A DNA stretch of 64,000 nt from Agromyces mediolanus (GTDB lineage Bacteria; Actinomycetota; Actinomycetes; Actinomycetales; Microbacteriaceae): NCBI RefSeq assembly GCF_023715325.1, contig NZ_JAMBNX010000006.1, positions 1 through 64,000 on the forward strand, read 5' to 3'. A program made the translations under genes and the position numbers. The notes under the pieces are model-generated. The model saw only the letters and a list, made by a program, of their open reading frames with translations, did not search any database and was not told the origin of the DNA. Of the stretch, positions 50,594-58,687 are shown piece by piece; the first letter of the stretch is position 1, and each line of letters begins with the position of its first letter.

Positions 50594-52905
50594 GCTCCGA
50601 TCGTGGCAGAAAGCCCGCGTGTCCCGCATCCTGGGGGTGCCGCGACGTCATCCGGGGACCCCGCGAGCGGGGCCGCGAAGAACGCCAGCTCGAACTCCGC
50701 CGAGCGGCGGAACGCCCGACGCATCCGCTCCCGCACCTCGGGCGCCGCGGCCGCCGCGACACCGGTGACGAGCTCGATCGCACGCCGTGTCGACACGGCG
50801 AAGGACGGATCCGCGTACATGGCGAGCCAGTCCGCGTACGGATGCTCCGGCGAACCGGGCTCCGGCCCGAGCTCGCCGGCGAGCAGCCGTCGACCGAGAT
50901 CGTCGTAGATCCAGTAGCAGGGCAGCACCGCCGCGACGAGCTCGGGGTAGCCGCCGCGTGCGCTGCTCGCGAGCAGGTGGTCGAGGTAGCCGAGATTCAC
51001 GGGGTTCGGTTCGAACGGGGCCGGTCCGGCAGCACCGACCGACCGAGCGTCGTCGGCGCGCGCCCCGCCCAGGTCCCGCTCGTGCCGCGCCAGTTCGCCC
51101 GTCAGGCAGTCGCGCGAGCCCGCGGCCCAGAACGCCTGCGCCGAGGCATCCGGGGCGAGCCGTGCTGCCTCAGCCAGCGCGCGGGCGTACTCGCGCAGAT
51201 AGTGCGCATCCTGCGCGAGGTACTCGTCGAAGGCCGCGCGCGGCAGGCTGCCGTCGGCGAGCCCACGGATGAACGGCAGCTCGTCGATCGCCTCGCGAAC
51301 TCCCGAGAGGCCCGCCCACCACTCCTCCTCGAGCTCCGCAGCCGTCGGCCTGGTCGCGAGGCCGCCGCGCGACCAGAGCCCGGCGAAGTGGTGCACGGGG
51401 CCGTGCCCGCCGCCGACCTCCAGTGACTCCCCGTGCCGCAACGACTCGCGCAGCCAGCGGCGCGCCTCCGCCACGGCGGCTGCCCACTCGCCGTGCCGCG
51501 CGCGGAGCGTCGCGATCGCCGACGACAACGAACAGCCGGTGCCGTGCGTCGCGGTCGTGTCGATGCGCTCGCCGTGGAACTCGACGATCTCCGCGAGTGC
51601 CGCGCCTGCCCGGGCATCGACGAGCGCGTCGGGCGCCTCGGCACCGCCGAGGTGGCCGCCCTTCGCGAGCACGAGCGCTCCCGTCCGAGCGGACAGGGCG
51701 GTGGCCTGCTCGAGGGCGCTCGCCCAGTCGGCCGCCGGACCCTCGGCTCCCGCGAGCACGGCGAGCTCCGCGAGGTTCGGCGTCACGAGGTCCGCGAGCG
51801 GCAGCAGCTCCCGCATCGCCTGCTCGGCTTCCCGGTCGAGCAGGCGGTCGCCGCTCGTCGACACCATCACGGGATCGAGGACGACGAGGGGCGGGCGCAC
51901 CCGGCCGAGCCACTCGGCGACGGTGCGGATGAGGTCCGCGTCCGCGAGCATGCCGAGCTTCACCGCGTCGACGGTGATGTCGTCGGAGATCGCGTCGAGC
52001 TGCTCCCGCAGCGACGCGGCCGGCGGCACGTGCACGCTGCGCACGCCGCGCGTGTTCTGCGCGGTGAGCGCCGTGATCGCGGCCATGTCGTAGCCGCCGA
52101 CGGCGGCGATCGACTTCAGGTCGGCCTGGATGCCGGCGCCGCCCGAAGGGTCGCTGCCCGCGATGCTGAGCACCCGCGGGACGCGCGGCCGCCGGCCGTC
52201 GTGCGGCTCGTGCGCGGGGTGCGGCCCCACCCCGTCGCGCCAGGCTGCGGCGAACTCGGCCGCCGCCCGTCGCGGATCGGGGGCCGCGCAGATCGCCGAC
52301 ACGATCGCGACGCCGGCCGCGCCGACGGCCCGGAGCGGTGCGGCATCCTCCATGCGGACCCCGCCGATCGCGACGCACGGCACCGGCGCGCCCGAGGCAT
52401 CCCGTGCCGCCGCCTGCAGGCCCGCGAAACCCGCGAGGCCGAGCGCCGGCGGATGGTCCGGCTTCGTCGAGGTGGGACGCAGCACACCGACGCCGAGGTA
52501 GTCGACCGTGCCCGCGGGCAGGGCGGCGACCGCGTCGAGGTGCGCCGGCGTGTTCGCGGTGAGCCCGACGATCGCGTCCGGGCCGAGCTCCGCCCGGGCG
52601 CGCAGCACGGACGCGTCGCCCTGGCCGAGATGCACGCCGTCGACCCGGATGCCGTCGGCGCGGGCGCGCAGCGCGAGCTCCAGCCGGTCGTTCACGATGA
52701 GCGGCACGCGCCCGTCGATGACCGCCGCGAGCCGGCCGAGCAGCACGAGGAACTCCTCGTCGCCCGCGTGCTTGTCCCGGAGCTGCACGATCGTCGCGCC
52801 GCCCGCGACGGCCGCCTCGACCGTCGCCACGACCCCGCGCTCGCCGCAGAGCGCGGCGTCGGTCACGAGGGAGAGCGAGAGGTCGAGGGCGCGCCGGGCG
52901 CTCAC
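50590..52905 (-). CDS. thiED-tenA: trifunctional thiamine enzyme: ThiE-ThiD-TenA fusion
   Basis: A 771-aa fusion of three enzymes. ThiE (about 10-225): thiamine-phosphate synthase, with V-Q-L-R-D-K-H and H-L-G-Q-G-D. ThiD (about 240-500): HMP/HMP-P kinase, with [16 protein letters not shown] and the G-T-G-C-S-L-S-S anion hole. TenA (about 520-735): thiaminase II or HMP salvage, with the catalytic Cys in L-P-C-Y-W-I-Y. Together they make thiamine phosphate from salvaged HMP and thiazole phosphate. Start ATG overlaps the thiM stop. A Pro/Ala tail of ~30 residues ends the protein. Confidence 0.95.
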   Translation of the reverse strand: MSARRALDLSLSLVTDAALCGERGVVATVEAAVAGGATIVQLRDKHAGDEEFLVLLGRLAAVIDGRVPLIVNDRLELALRARADGIRVDGVHLGQGDASVLRARAELGPDAIVGLTANTPAHLDAVAALPAGTVDYLGVGVLRPTSTKPDHPPALGLAGFAGLQAAARDASGAPVPCVAIGGVRMEDAAPLRAVGAAGVAIVSAICAAPDPRRAAAEFAAAWRDGVGPHPAHEPHDGRRPRVPRVLSIAGSDPSGGAGIQADLKSIAAVGGYDMAAITALTAQNTRGVRSVHVPPAASLREQLDAISDDITVDAVKLGMLADADLIRTVAEWLGRVRPPLVVLDPVMVSTSGDRLLDREAEQAMRELLPLADLVTPNLAELAVLAGAEGPAADWASALEQATALSARTGALVLAKGGHLGGAEAPDALVDARAGAALAEIVEFHGERIDTTATHGTGCSLSSAIATLRARHGEWAAAVAEARRWLRESLRHGESLEVGGGHGPVHHFAGLWSRGGLATRPTAAELEEEWWAGLSGVREAIDELPFIRGLADGSLPRAAFDEYLAQDAHYLREYARALAEAARLAPDASAQAFWAAGSRDCLTGELARHERDLGGARADDARSVGAAGPAPFEPNPVNLGYLDHLLASSARGGYPELVAAVLPCYWIYDDLGRRLLAGELGPEPGSPEHPYADWLAMYADPSFAVSTRRAIELVTGVAAAAAPEVRERMRRAFRRSAEFELAFFAAPLAGSPDDVAAPPGCGTRGLSATIGA

Positions 52906-53762
52906 GCCGCAGCCCCGAGCGGCGCGCCCACCGAGACGCGGGCCAGCGCGCGGAGCTCGGATGCCTCGACCGCGGCGAGCGCGTCGAGGAACCGCACGGC
53001 GAAACTGCCGGGACCCGCAGCGCCGTCGGCGGCGCGCTCGGCGGCGATCGTGTACGCGAGGTGCGCGGCGACCACCGCTGCGAAGGCTCCGGCCTCCGTG
53101 CCGCGCGCGGCGCCGAGGAACGCCGCGACGACGGCGCCGAGCGCGCAGCCGCCGCCCGTGACCCGGGTGAGCAGCGGATCACCGTTGGCGAGGCGCACGG
53201 TCGTCGAGCCGTCGGTCACGAGGTCGACCGGCCCGGAGACCGCGACGACGGCGCCCGTGCGGCGGGCCAGGGCGGCCGCGGGGCCGGCCGCGGCATCCGT
53301 CTCGTCGGCGGCATCGACGCCGCGTCCGCCCCCGCCGACCCCGGCGAGCGCGAGGATCTCCGAAGCGTTGCCGCGGATCGCGGCCGGGCGCAGCTCGGCG
53401 AGGTCGTGGGCGAGCTCCGTGCGGATCGGCAGCGCGCCGATCGCGACCGGGTCGAGCACCCACGGGGTGCCGGCGTGGCGTGCGGCGGCGACCGCCTCGC
53501 GGGCGGCGGCACGCTGCTCGGGCTGGGGCGTGCCGAGGTTCACGAGCAGGCCGCTCGCGACCGTCGCGAACGGCCCGGCCTCGCCGACGAGGTCGACCAT
53601 GGCCGGAGCCGCACCGATCGCGAGGAGGGCGTTCGCCGTGAAGTTCGTGACGACGGCGTTCGTGATGCAGTGCACCAGCGGCGTCGTCGATCGCACGAGA
53701 TCGAGCAGTTCGCCGCTCGTCTCGATGAGGTGGGCAGGGTCCGTGGGTGCGTGCGTCTGCAT
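52902..53762 (-). CDS. thiM: hydroxyethylthiazole kinase
   Basis: A 286-aa ribokinase-like enzyme with the family motifs C-I-T-N-A-V-V near the start, D-P-V-A-I-G-A near 104-110, [11 protein letters not shown] near 128-138 and the ATP-site V-T-G-G-G-C-A-L-G. It phosphorylates 4-methyl-5-hydroxyethylthiazole for ThiE. It is the first gene of the thi operon: the ATG is 7 nt behind AAGGGA, which forms the 3' end of the TPP riboswitch. An insertion of Gly/Ala/Asp around 142-155 is specific to this protein. Confidence 0.95.
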   Translation of the reverse strand: MQTHAPTDPAHLIETSGELLDLVRSTTPLVHCITNAVVTNFTANALLAIGAAPAMVDLVGEAGPFATVASGLLVNLGTPQPEQRAAAREAVAAARHAGTPWVLDPVAIGALPIRTELAHDLAELRPAAIRGNASEILALAGVGGGGRGVDAADETDAAAGPAAALARRTGAVVAVSGPVDLVTDGSTTVRLANGDPLLTRVTGGGCALGAVVAAFLGAARGTEAGAFAAVVAAHLAYTIAAERAADGAAGPGSFAVRFLDALAAVEASELRALARVSVGAPLGAAA

Positions 53763-53765
53763 CGC

Positions 53766-53842
53766 GACATCCCTTCGCTAGTCCGAACTAGATCAGGTTC
53801 GACGGGTGTGTTCTCAGCCGCGTTCGTGCGGCACCCCGTGTC
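53766..53842 (-). promoter_or_regulatory. TPP riboswitch (THI box)
   Basis: On the minus strand the sequence has the conserved THI-box parts in order: GACACGGGGTGCC, GGCTGAGA, ACACCCGTCGAACCTGATC, then AGCGAAGGGATGTC. GACA at 53839-53842 pairs with TGTC at 53766-53769 to form P1. The ribosome-binding site AAGGGA (53770-53775) is inside the aptamer's 3' side, 7 nt before the thiM start, so TPP probably blocks translation initiation directly. Confidence 0.95.
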
Positions 53843-53852
53843 ACTGTCCGCG

Positions 53853-53882
53853 AGCCTACCCCGGCGCCCCGAGCTTGTCGAA
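53853..53882 (-). promoter_or_regulatory. promoter of the thi operon
   Basis: TAGGCT (plus-strand 53853-53858) is the -10, and TTCGAC (53877-53882) the -35, 18 nt apart; TCGACA gives a 17-nt alternative. The predicted transcript begins a few nt before the riboswitch aptamer. The -35 lies inside a copy of the dispersed TTCGACAAGCTC repeat. Confidence 0.6.
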
Positions 53883-54007
53883 GGGTGGGTGGCTCCCTGA
53901 GCCTGCTGGTTCCCTGAGCCTGTCGAAGGGAACGTGACGCGCTTCGACGAGCTCAGCGAACCAGTGGTTCCCTGAGCTCGTCGAAGGGGCGGCCTCAGCG
54001 AACCAGG
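53867..54007. repeat. array of dispersed palindromic repeat, left of surface operon
   Basis: About five partial units of a repeat of the form CCCTGAGCTTGTCGAAGGG or its alternate CGCTTCGACGAGCTCAGCG: near 53867-53886, 53894-53932, 53939-53963, 53966-53989 and 53993-54007. Each unit is an imperfect palindrome around TTCGAC. The last unit supplies the end and stop codon of the surface-protein gene (L-V-R-stop). Similar elements are widespread in actinobacterial intergenic DNA. Confidence 0.85.
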
Positions 54008-55896
54008 CGACGACGCCGCGCGAGGAGGAACGCCGCGAGGCCGGCCGCGAGGAGGCCGAGCGCCGACCAGCCGAGCACGTCGACGAATCCGGTTCCGGTC
54101 GAGGCGAGGCCCGAGGCATCCGTCCCGGTGCCCGCTCCACTCCCGGAGCTCGCGCCAGCGCTGCCGCCGCCCGTTCCGCCGGCGGTGCCGCCGGGGTTCG
54201 TCGCGGTGATCGTCACGGGCGTCGAGGCGACCGTCACCCCATTGATGAGCACGAGCACCGTGTGCGCGCCGGCGGGCGTCGCCGCCGGGATCGTCGCCGT
54301 GAGGCGGAACGCCCCGCTCGCGTCGGTCGAGACCGTGCCGAGCTGCTGCGGCGCCGAGTGCAGCTCCACCGAGAAGCCGGCGGTGCCGGTGGCGAGGTCC
54401 GCGCCCTCGACGGTCACGGTGCCGCCGGGGCGCAGCTGCCCGGTCACCGCGACGGTGCCCTTCACCGTCGTCGGGTCGGTGGGCTCGGGGTCCACCGGGT
54501 CGACCGGTCCGCCCGTGCCGTCGCCGGTGCCGACCTTCGCGAAGAAGGCGTCGAGCTGGGCGATCGCCTCGTCGGCGAAGGCGAGCTGCTCGGCGAGCTT
54601 CACCGGGTCGGGCGAGGTGGCGAAGCGGCCTTCGCGGTCGTTCACGTACCACCACTCGGTCATGTACTCCTTGAAGGTGCCGTCGCCGTTGTCGCGGATC
54701 CACTCGCGCACGACCGGGGCGGCCTGCCCGTCGACGGTGCGCCCGCGCTGGTACTCGAACACGTACGGCACCTGCAGCTTCTTCGCGGACACGAGCCCAG
54801 CGGCGGCGTCGCCGCCCGGACGGTAGTCGACCTGCCCGCTCACCCCGGGCACGTACTGCGTCTTGAGGTTCGGCAGGTACGTCGTCACGAGGTCGCCGTA
54901 GAGGTGCGCGTAGTCCGAGTTCGTGTCGCGGATGTGGAGGTCGTTCGCCGAGGCCCCGTCGAGGCGCAGGTCGAAGAAGTACACCTTCGAGACCCCGTTC
55001 GCGACGGCCTGGCGGTTGACGTCCTTCAGCACCGCGCGGGTGTTGTGGCACCACGTTCCGCCGAAGAAGAGCACGTAGTCGCCGTCGCGGTCGAGCAGGT
55101 GCACGAGCTCGGGATAGGTGATCGTCTGGATGCGCCAGTCGGCGTCGGCCTCGTCGATGATCGTGTTCGGCCCGTACGCCTCGCCGCCGCGGTACTGGGC
55201 GAGGTGCTTCGCGTCGATGACGTCGTCGGCGAACGCGAACTGGCTGAGCGCGTCGATGGCGGCGCCGTCGCCGATCGCGGCCGCGACCTCCGCCCGGTAG
55301 GCGGCGCGGGCCGCGGGATCGGCGAGCGCGCCCGCGGCGACCGGTGCGGTGAGCGCGCTGACGATCCGGTCCTCTGCGCCGCCGTCGGTGTGCGAGCGGT
55401 CGTAGACGAAGAAGTACGGGTCGGCGGCGCCGCCGAAGGGGGTCTGCACGTCCTTGCCGAGGTACTGCGAGACGAGCCGCGCCCAGAGCGGGGCGACGTC
55501 CGGATTCGTCGTGGTGCGGAGATCGAGCGCGGCGCCGTCGAGCCGCGGGTCGAAGGCGTAGACCCGCTCGACGCCGGCCGCTTTCGCTGCTGCGTCGATC
55601 GAGGCGATCGTCTCGGTGGTGCGGGCGTCGGCCGGGCCGCCGATGAGGAACGCGAAGCGGCCGGGCTGGTTCAGCAGCCACTCGAAGCGCTCGAAGGTGA
55701 CGGTCTCGATCGGGCTGTCCTCGAGCCCGTAGGTGTCGGCGAGGTAGTCGACGGTGTCGATCGCGGCACCGCCGCTCGCGGGTGCCGCGGCGGCGGGAGC
55801 GGCGAACGCGGCCGTGCCGGCGAGGCCGGCTCCGGCGAGGGCGATGGTCGCGGCGAGGGCCGCGAGTCGCGGTCGTCGTCGAAGGTGCTGGGGCAT
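53995..55896 (-). CDS. LAxTG-anchored surface protein with two thioredoxin-like domains
   Basis: A 633-aa exported protein. A signal peptide ends near residue 37. Two homologous thioredoxin-like segments follow, about 55-175 and 260-400; the first reads F-A-F-L-I-G-G-P-A-D-A-R-T and the second Y-V-L-F-F-G-G-T-W-C-H-N-T (Cys near 283), so only the second keeps a redox-type Cys. An Ig-like domain (about 495-575) and a Gly/Ser linker lead to L-A-S-T-G near 600, a membrane helix and an R-R-R-R tail: a sorting signal of the LAxTG (class E sortase) type. Last gene of the operon. Confidence 0.82.
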   Translation of the reverse strand: MPQHLRRRPRLAALAATIALAGAGLAGTAAFAAPAAAAPASGGAAIDTVDYLADTYGLEDSPIETVTFERFEWLLNQPGRFAFLIGGPADARTTETIASIDAAAKAAGVERVYAFDPRLDGAALDLRTTTNPDVAPLWARLVSQYLGKDVQTPFGGAADPYFFVYDRSHTDGGAEDRIVSALTAPVAAGALADPAARAAYRAEVAAAIGDGAAIDALSQFAFADDVIDAKHLAQYRGGEAYGPNTIIDEADADWRIQTITYPELVHLLDRDGDYVLFFGGTWCHNTRAVLKDVNRQAVANGVSKVYFFDLRLDGASANDLHIRDTNSDYAHLYGDLVTTYLPNLKTQYVPGVSGQVDYRPGGDAAAGLVSAKKLQVPYVFEYQRGRTVDGQAAPVVREWIRDNGDGTFKEYMTEWWYVNDREGRFATSPDPVKLAEQLAFADEAIAQLDAFFAKVGTGDGTGGPVDPVDPEPTDPTTVKGTVAVTGQLRPGGTVTVEGADLATGTAGFSVELHSAPQQLGTVSTDASGAFRLTATIPAATPAGAHTVLVLINGVTVASTPVTITATNPGGTAGGTGGGSAGASSGSGAGTGTDASGLASTGTGFVDVLGWSALGLLAAGLAAFLLARRRRLVR

Positions 55897-55940
55897 GGGT
55901 GGGTCCTTTCGTGGCGGGATGCGGGGTGGAGCGGGACGGG

Positions 55941-56870
55941 TCAGCGGGCGGCGTCGGCCGGGCCGTCGGCAGCGGATGCCTCGGCGCCGTCGGGCTCGGC
56001 GGCGTTCGTGGACGCGGCATTCGTGGCCGCAGCGGGCCGCGAGCGCAGCCTGCGGACGAGGAGGGCGAGCGCGCCGACGCCGACGAGCACGACCAGGAGG
56101 CCGGCCCCGGCGAGCCAGCCCGGGACCTCGTCACTCGTGTTCGCCGTCGCCGTGGCCTTCGCGGTCGCCGTGGCGGCGGCGGGCCCGTCGATGACGACGG
56201 GAGTGGAGCTCGCCGACGCCGTGCCCGCCCCGATCGCGTTCACGGCGACGACGGTCGCGGTGTACTTGCCGGCGGCGAGCTTCGCGAAGGTGTAGCTCGT
56301 CGAGGTCCCGGTGACGGGGATCGCGGTACCGCCGTTCAGTGAGATCCGGTACCCGGTGAGCGGCGAGCCGCCGTCGGCCGGCGCCGTCCAGCTGACCGTG
56401 AGCGACGTGCCCGTCGCGGCGAGCTTCGGGGCGGCCGGGGCCACGGGGGCGGTGGCGGCCACGGCCGCGGGCTGCTGCGCGCCGCCGTCGACCGGGGCGC
56501 CGCCGTCGCCGCCGTCCTCGGGAACGGTCTCCCCGGACGATCCGCCCGAGCTGCCGCCGGACGAACCACCCGAGGGCGCGGGTGCGGCCGGCGCCGGCTG
56601 CTGCGGCTGGGGCTGCGGCTCCGGCTTCGGCGCAGGACCGCTGCCGCCGCCGGAGATCGCGGGCGGCGGGTCCTCCTGGGTGCTGTCGTACGGGTAGCCG
56701 CCGAGTCCCTCGCAGGCGGTCAGGTCGAAGTTGATGGAGCAGAGGTCGCAGACGTCTCCCGCGGCGTTGGCGGGCGAGGCCCACACCAGCAGGAACGTGG
56801 GGACCGAGATCGCGAGCGCGATGGCGGCGGCGAGGCTGCGCAGCCGGCCGGGGCGGCGGTGGTGGGTCAT
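55941..56870 (-). CDS. exported fibronectin type III protein with N-terminal CxxC
   Basis: A 309-aa protein. A long signal peptide ends near A-N-A (36); the mature N-terminus has C41-D-L-C44 plus C53, a CxxC pair near the surface of an otherwise Cys-free protein. Then come a Pro/Gln/Ser/Gly-rich stalk (about 62-115), an Fn3 domain (about 145-235), a membrane helix (about 248-270) and a charged Ala-rich cytoplasmic tail without a sorting motif. The start ATG 56870 overlaps the symporter stop. The CxxC may bind metal or exchange disulfides with the downstream thioredoxin-like protein. Confidence 0.78.
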   Translation of the reverse strand: MTHHRRPGRLRSLAAAIALAISVPTFLLVWASPANAAGDVCDLCSINFDLTACEGLGGYPYDSTQEDPPPAISGGGSGPAPKPEPQPQPQQPAPAAPAPSGGSSGGSSGGSSGETVPEDGGDGGAPVDGGAQQPAAVAATAPVAPAAPKLAATGTSLTVSWTAPADGGSPLTGYRISLNGGTAIPVTGTSTSYTFAKLAAGKYTATVVAVNAIGAGTASASSTPVVIDGPAAATATAKATATANTSDEVPGWLAGAGLLVVLVGVGALALLVRRLRSRPAAATNAASTNAAEPDGAEASAADGPADAAR

Positions 56871-58300
56871 CGTGCGAATCCTTCGGAGGTCGGGCCGTCG
56901 ATGCGGCGGGTGGATGCGGCGGAGGCCGCTGCGGCGGCGGGGTCGGCGACCGTGTCCCGATCGCCGTCGTCGGCGACCGCACGGCGGCCGGCGAAGGTCT
57001 CGTCGTCGAGCGCACCGGCGCGACGGGCGACGATCGCCGACGCCGTCGCGGCGGCGGTGACGTTCGCCATGGTGCTGGCGGTGCCGGCCACGGCGCTGAT
57101 CGGGATGAGCAGCACGAGCACCTCGATCGGCAGCCCGACCGCGGTGAGCACGGCTGTCGCGGTGATGATCGCGGTGCCGGGCACGCCGGCCGTGCCGAGC
57201 GAGACGAGGAGCCCGAGCACGACGAGGACGACGTAGTCGAGCGGCGTGTACTGGATGCCGAGCGCCTGCACGCTGAACACCGCGACGAGCGTCGGCCAGA
57301 TGCCGGCGCATCCCGGCATCCCGATCGTCGTGCCGATCGGCGCCGTGAAGCCGGCGACCTCGGGCGAGACGCCCACCCTGCGGGTGAGGGTCGCGATCGT
57401 GAGCGGCAGGGTGCCGAGGCTCGACTGGGTGGTGAATGCCGTGTACTGCGGCGGCGTGATCAGCCGGAAGAAGCGGAACGGGTTCAGATCGGCGAAGACG
57501 CGCACGAGCACGCCGTTCACGAGGTACGCGTCGACGAAGCACGCCACGAGCGCGATGACGAGCACGCCGAGCAGTGCGGTCGCGGTCTCGAGCCGGGCGA
57601 CCGCGGTCGAGGTGGTCGAGGCGACCAGTGCGAGCACCGCGTAGGGGGTGAGCGCGATGATGAAGCCCACCGCCTTGAAGAACACCCGGCGCGTGGCATC
57701 CACCAGCTCCTTGAACGCCCGCACCTTCTCCGGCTTGCGGTCCGCGACGAGGAGGTAGGAGACCGCGATCAGGATGGCGAACAGGATGAGTCCGATGAGG
57801 TTGTTCGCGCCGAGGTCGTTCGCCAGGTTCGAGGGGAAGAGCCCGACGATCACCTGGTCGAGCGGGCGGAGCAGTCCGGTGAGCGAGTCGCCGTCGACCC
57901 CCGCGAGCTCGAGCTGCGCGCCACGACCGACGCCCGTCGCGAGAGCGAGCCCGAGCGTGAGGAGGATGGCGAGGAGGTTCGTGAGCAGCAGCCAGAACAC
58001 CGAGCTCAGCCCGATCGTGCGGAGCTTCGCGATGCTGCCGAGCGAGGTGACGCTCGAGAGCACCGAGACGACGACGAGGGGCGCCACGAACGCCGTGATG
58101 ACGTTGATGTAGATCGTGCCGATCACGTCGACGTAGGCGAGGTGGCCCTGGAACGCGAGTCCCGCGGCGACGCCGACGACGAGGGCGACGACGGTCAGGA
58201 GCGTGAAGCCGGCGCCGCGCCGGCGGAGCAGGAAGAGGCCGACGAAGAGGGCGGCGACGACGCCCGTCGCGGCGAGGGCGAGCCAGTCGGGCTCAGCCAT
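56867..58300 (-). CDS. dicarboxylate/amino acid:cation symporter (DAACS family)
   Basis: A 477-aa transporter with about eight helices plus two re-entrant loops. The family motifs are visible: S-S-L-G-T-L-P-L near 290-297 (HP1-like) and G-T-T-I-G-M-P-G-C-A-G near 320-330, and V-S-L-G-T-A-G-V-P-G-T near 360. It resembles the TcyP/GltP branch, which imports L-cystine, glutamate or C4-dicarboxylates with Na+ or H+. The ~50 C-terminal residues are a Asp/Ala/Arg-rich cytoplasmic tail. First gene of the surface operon; a cystine substrate would fit the redox motifs of the next two proteins, but that is inference. Confidence 0.9.
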   Translation of the reverse strand: MAEPDWLALAATGVVAALFVGLFLLRRRGAGFTLLTVVALVVGVAAGLAFQGHLAYVDVIGTIYINVITAFVAPLVVVSVLSSVTSLGSIAKLRTIGLSSVFWLLLTNLLAILLTLGLALATGVGRGAQLELAGVDGDSLTGLLRPLDQVIVGLFPSNLANDLGANNLIGLILFAILIAVSYLLVADRKPEKVRAFKELVDATRRVFFKAVGFIIALTPYAVLALVASTTSTAVARLETATALLGVLVIALVACFVDAYLVNGVLVRVFADLNPFRFFRLITPPQYTAFTTQSSLGTLPLTIATLTRRVGVSPEVAGFTAPIGTTIGMPGCAGIWPTLVAVFSVQALGIQYTPLDYVVLVVLGLLVSLGTAGVPGTAIITATAVLTAVGLPIEVLVLLIPISAVAGTASTMANVTAAATASAIVARRAGALDDETFAGRRAVADDGDRDTVADPAAAAASAASTRRIDGPTSEGFAR

Positions 58301-58684
58301 GGTGCCGGCCGGATCGCGGGGAGGAGGAAGGGTCGAACTGGTGCATGACCAGGGACGCTACGGCCCGCGGCGGATGCCTCGTGCCGGGATGTCATCCGGA
58401 GTACGCGGGTGACGGCGGAAGTATGCCGGTGACGGGATATGACGGGCGGCCCGTCGCGGAGCGTGTCGTCGCATGACGGCGTGTTGCGCGGTGCGGCGGT
58501 TGGTCCCCTGAGCTTGTCGAAGGGAGCTTGTCGAAGGGGACGCCGCCCCGCTTCGACAGGCTCAGCGAACCAGCCCTGGTCCCCTGAGCTTGTCGAAGGG
58601 GGGCGCCCGCTCGCTTCGACGGGCTCAGCGAACCACGGCCCCGCTTCGACGGGCTCAGCGAACCAAGGCCCGCTCCGACCAGGC
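58301..58684. other. gene-free gap: promoter region plus repeat array
   Basis: No gene. The part next to the symporter (58301-58500) should contain its promoter, but no clear -10/-35 or operator stood out; a copy of GGATGCCTC is at 58372. From 58502 on it is the repeat array described separately. Confidence 0.6.
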
Positions 58685-58687
58685 TCA
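58502..58687. repeat. array of dispersed palindromic repeat, right of surface operon
   Basis: Six or seven units of the same element as at 53867-54007, in both orientations: GGTCCCCTGAGCTTGTCGAAGG at 58502, AGCTTGTCGAAGGGG at 58525, then CGCTTCGACAGGCTCAGCG near 58549, a second GGTCCCCTGAG copy near 58578, and three CGCTTCGACGGGCTCAGCG-type units near 58612, 58641 and 58671. The final unit runs into the stop codon of the amidohydrolase gene. Confidence 0.88.

Noticed and set aside
53867..58687. Repeat arrays read as insertion-sequence ends
   Set aside because: No transposase, no target-site duplication seen, and units are short palindromes in multiple orientations, as in REP-like elements.
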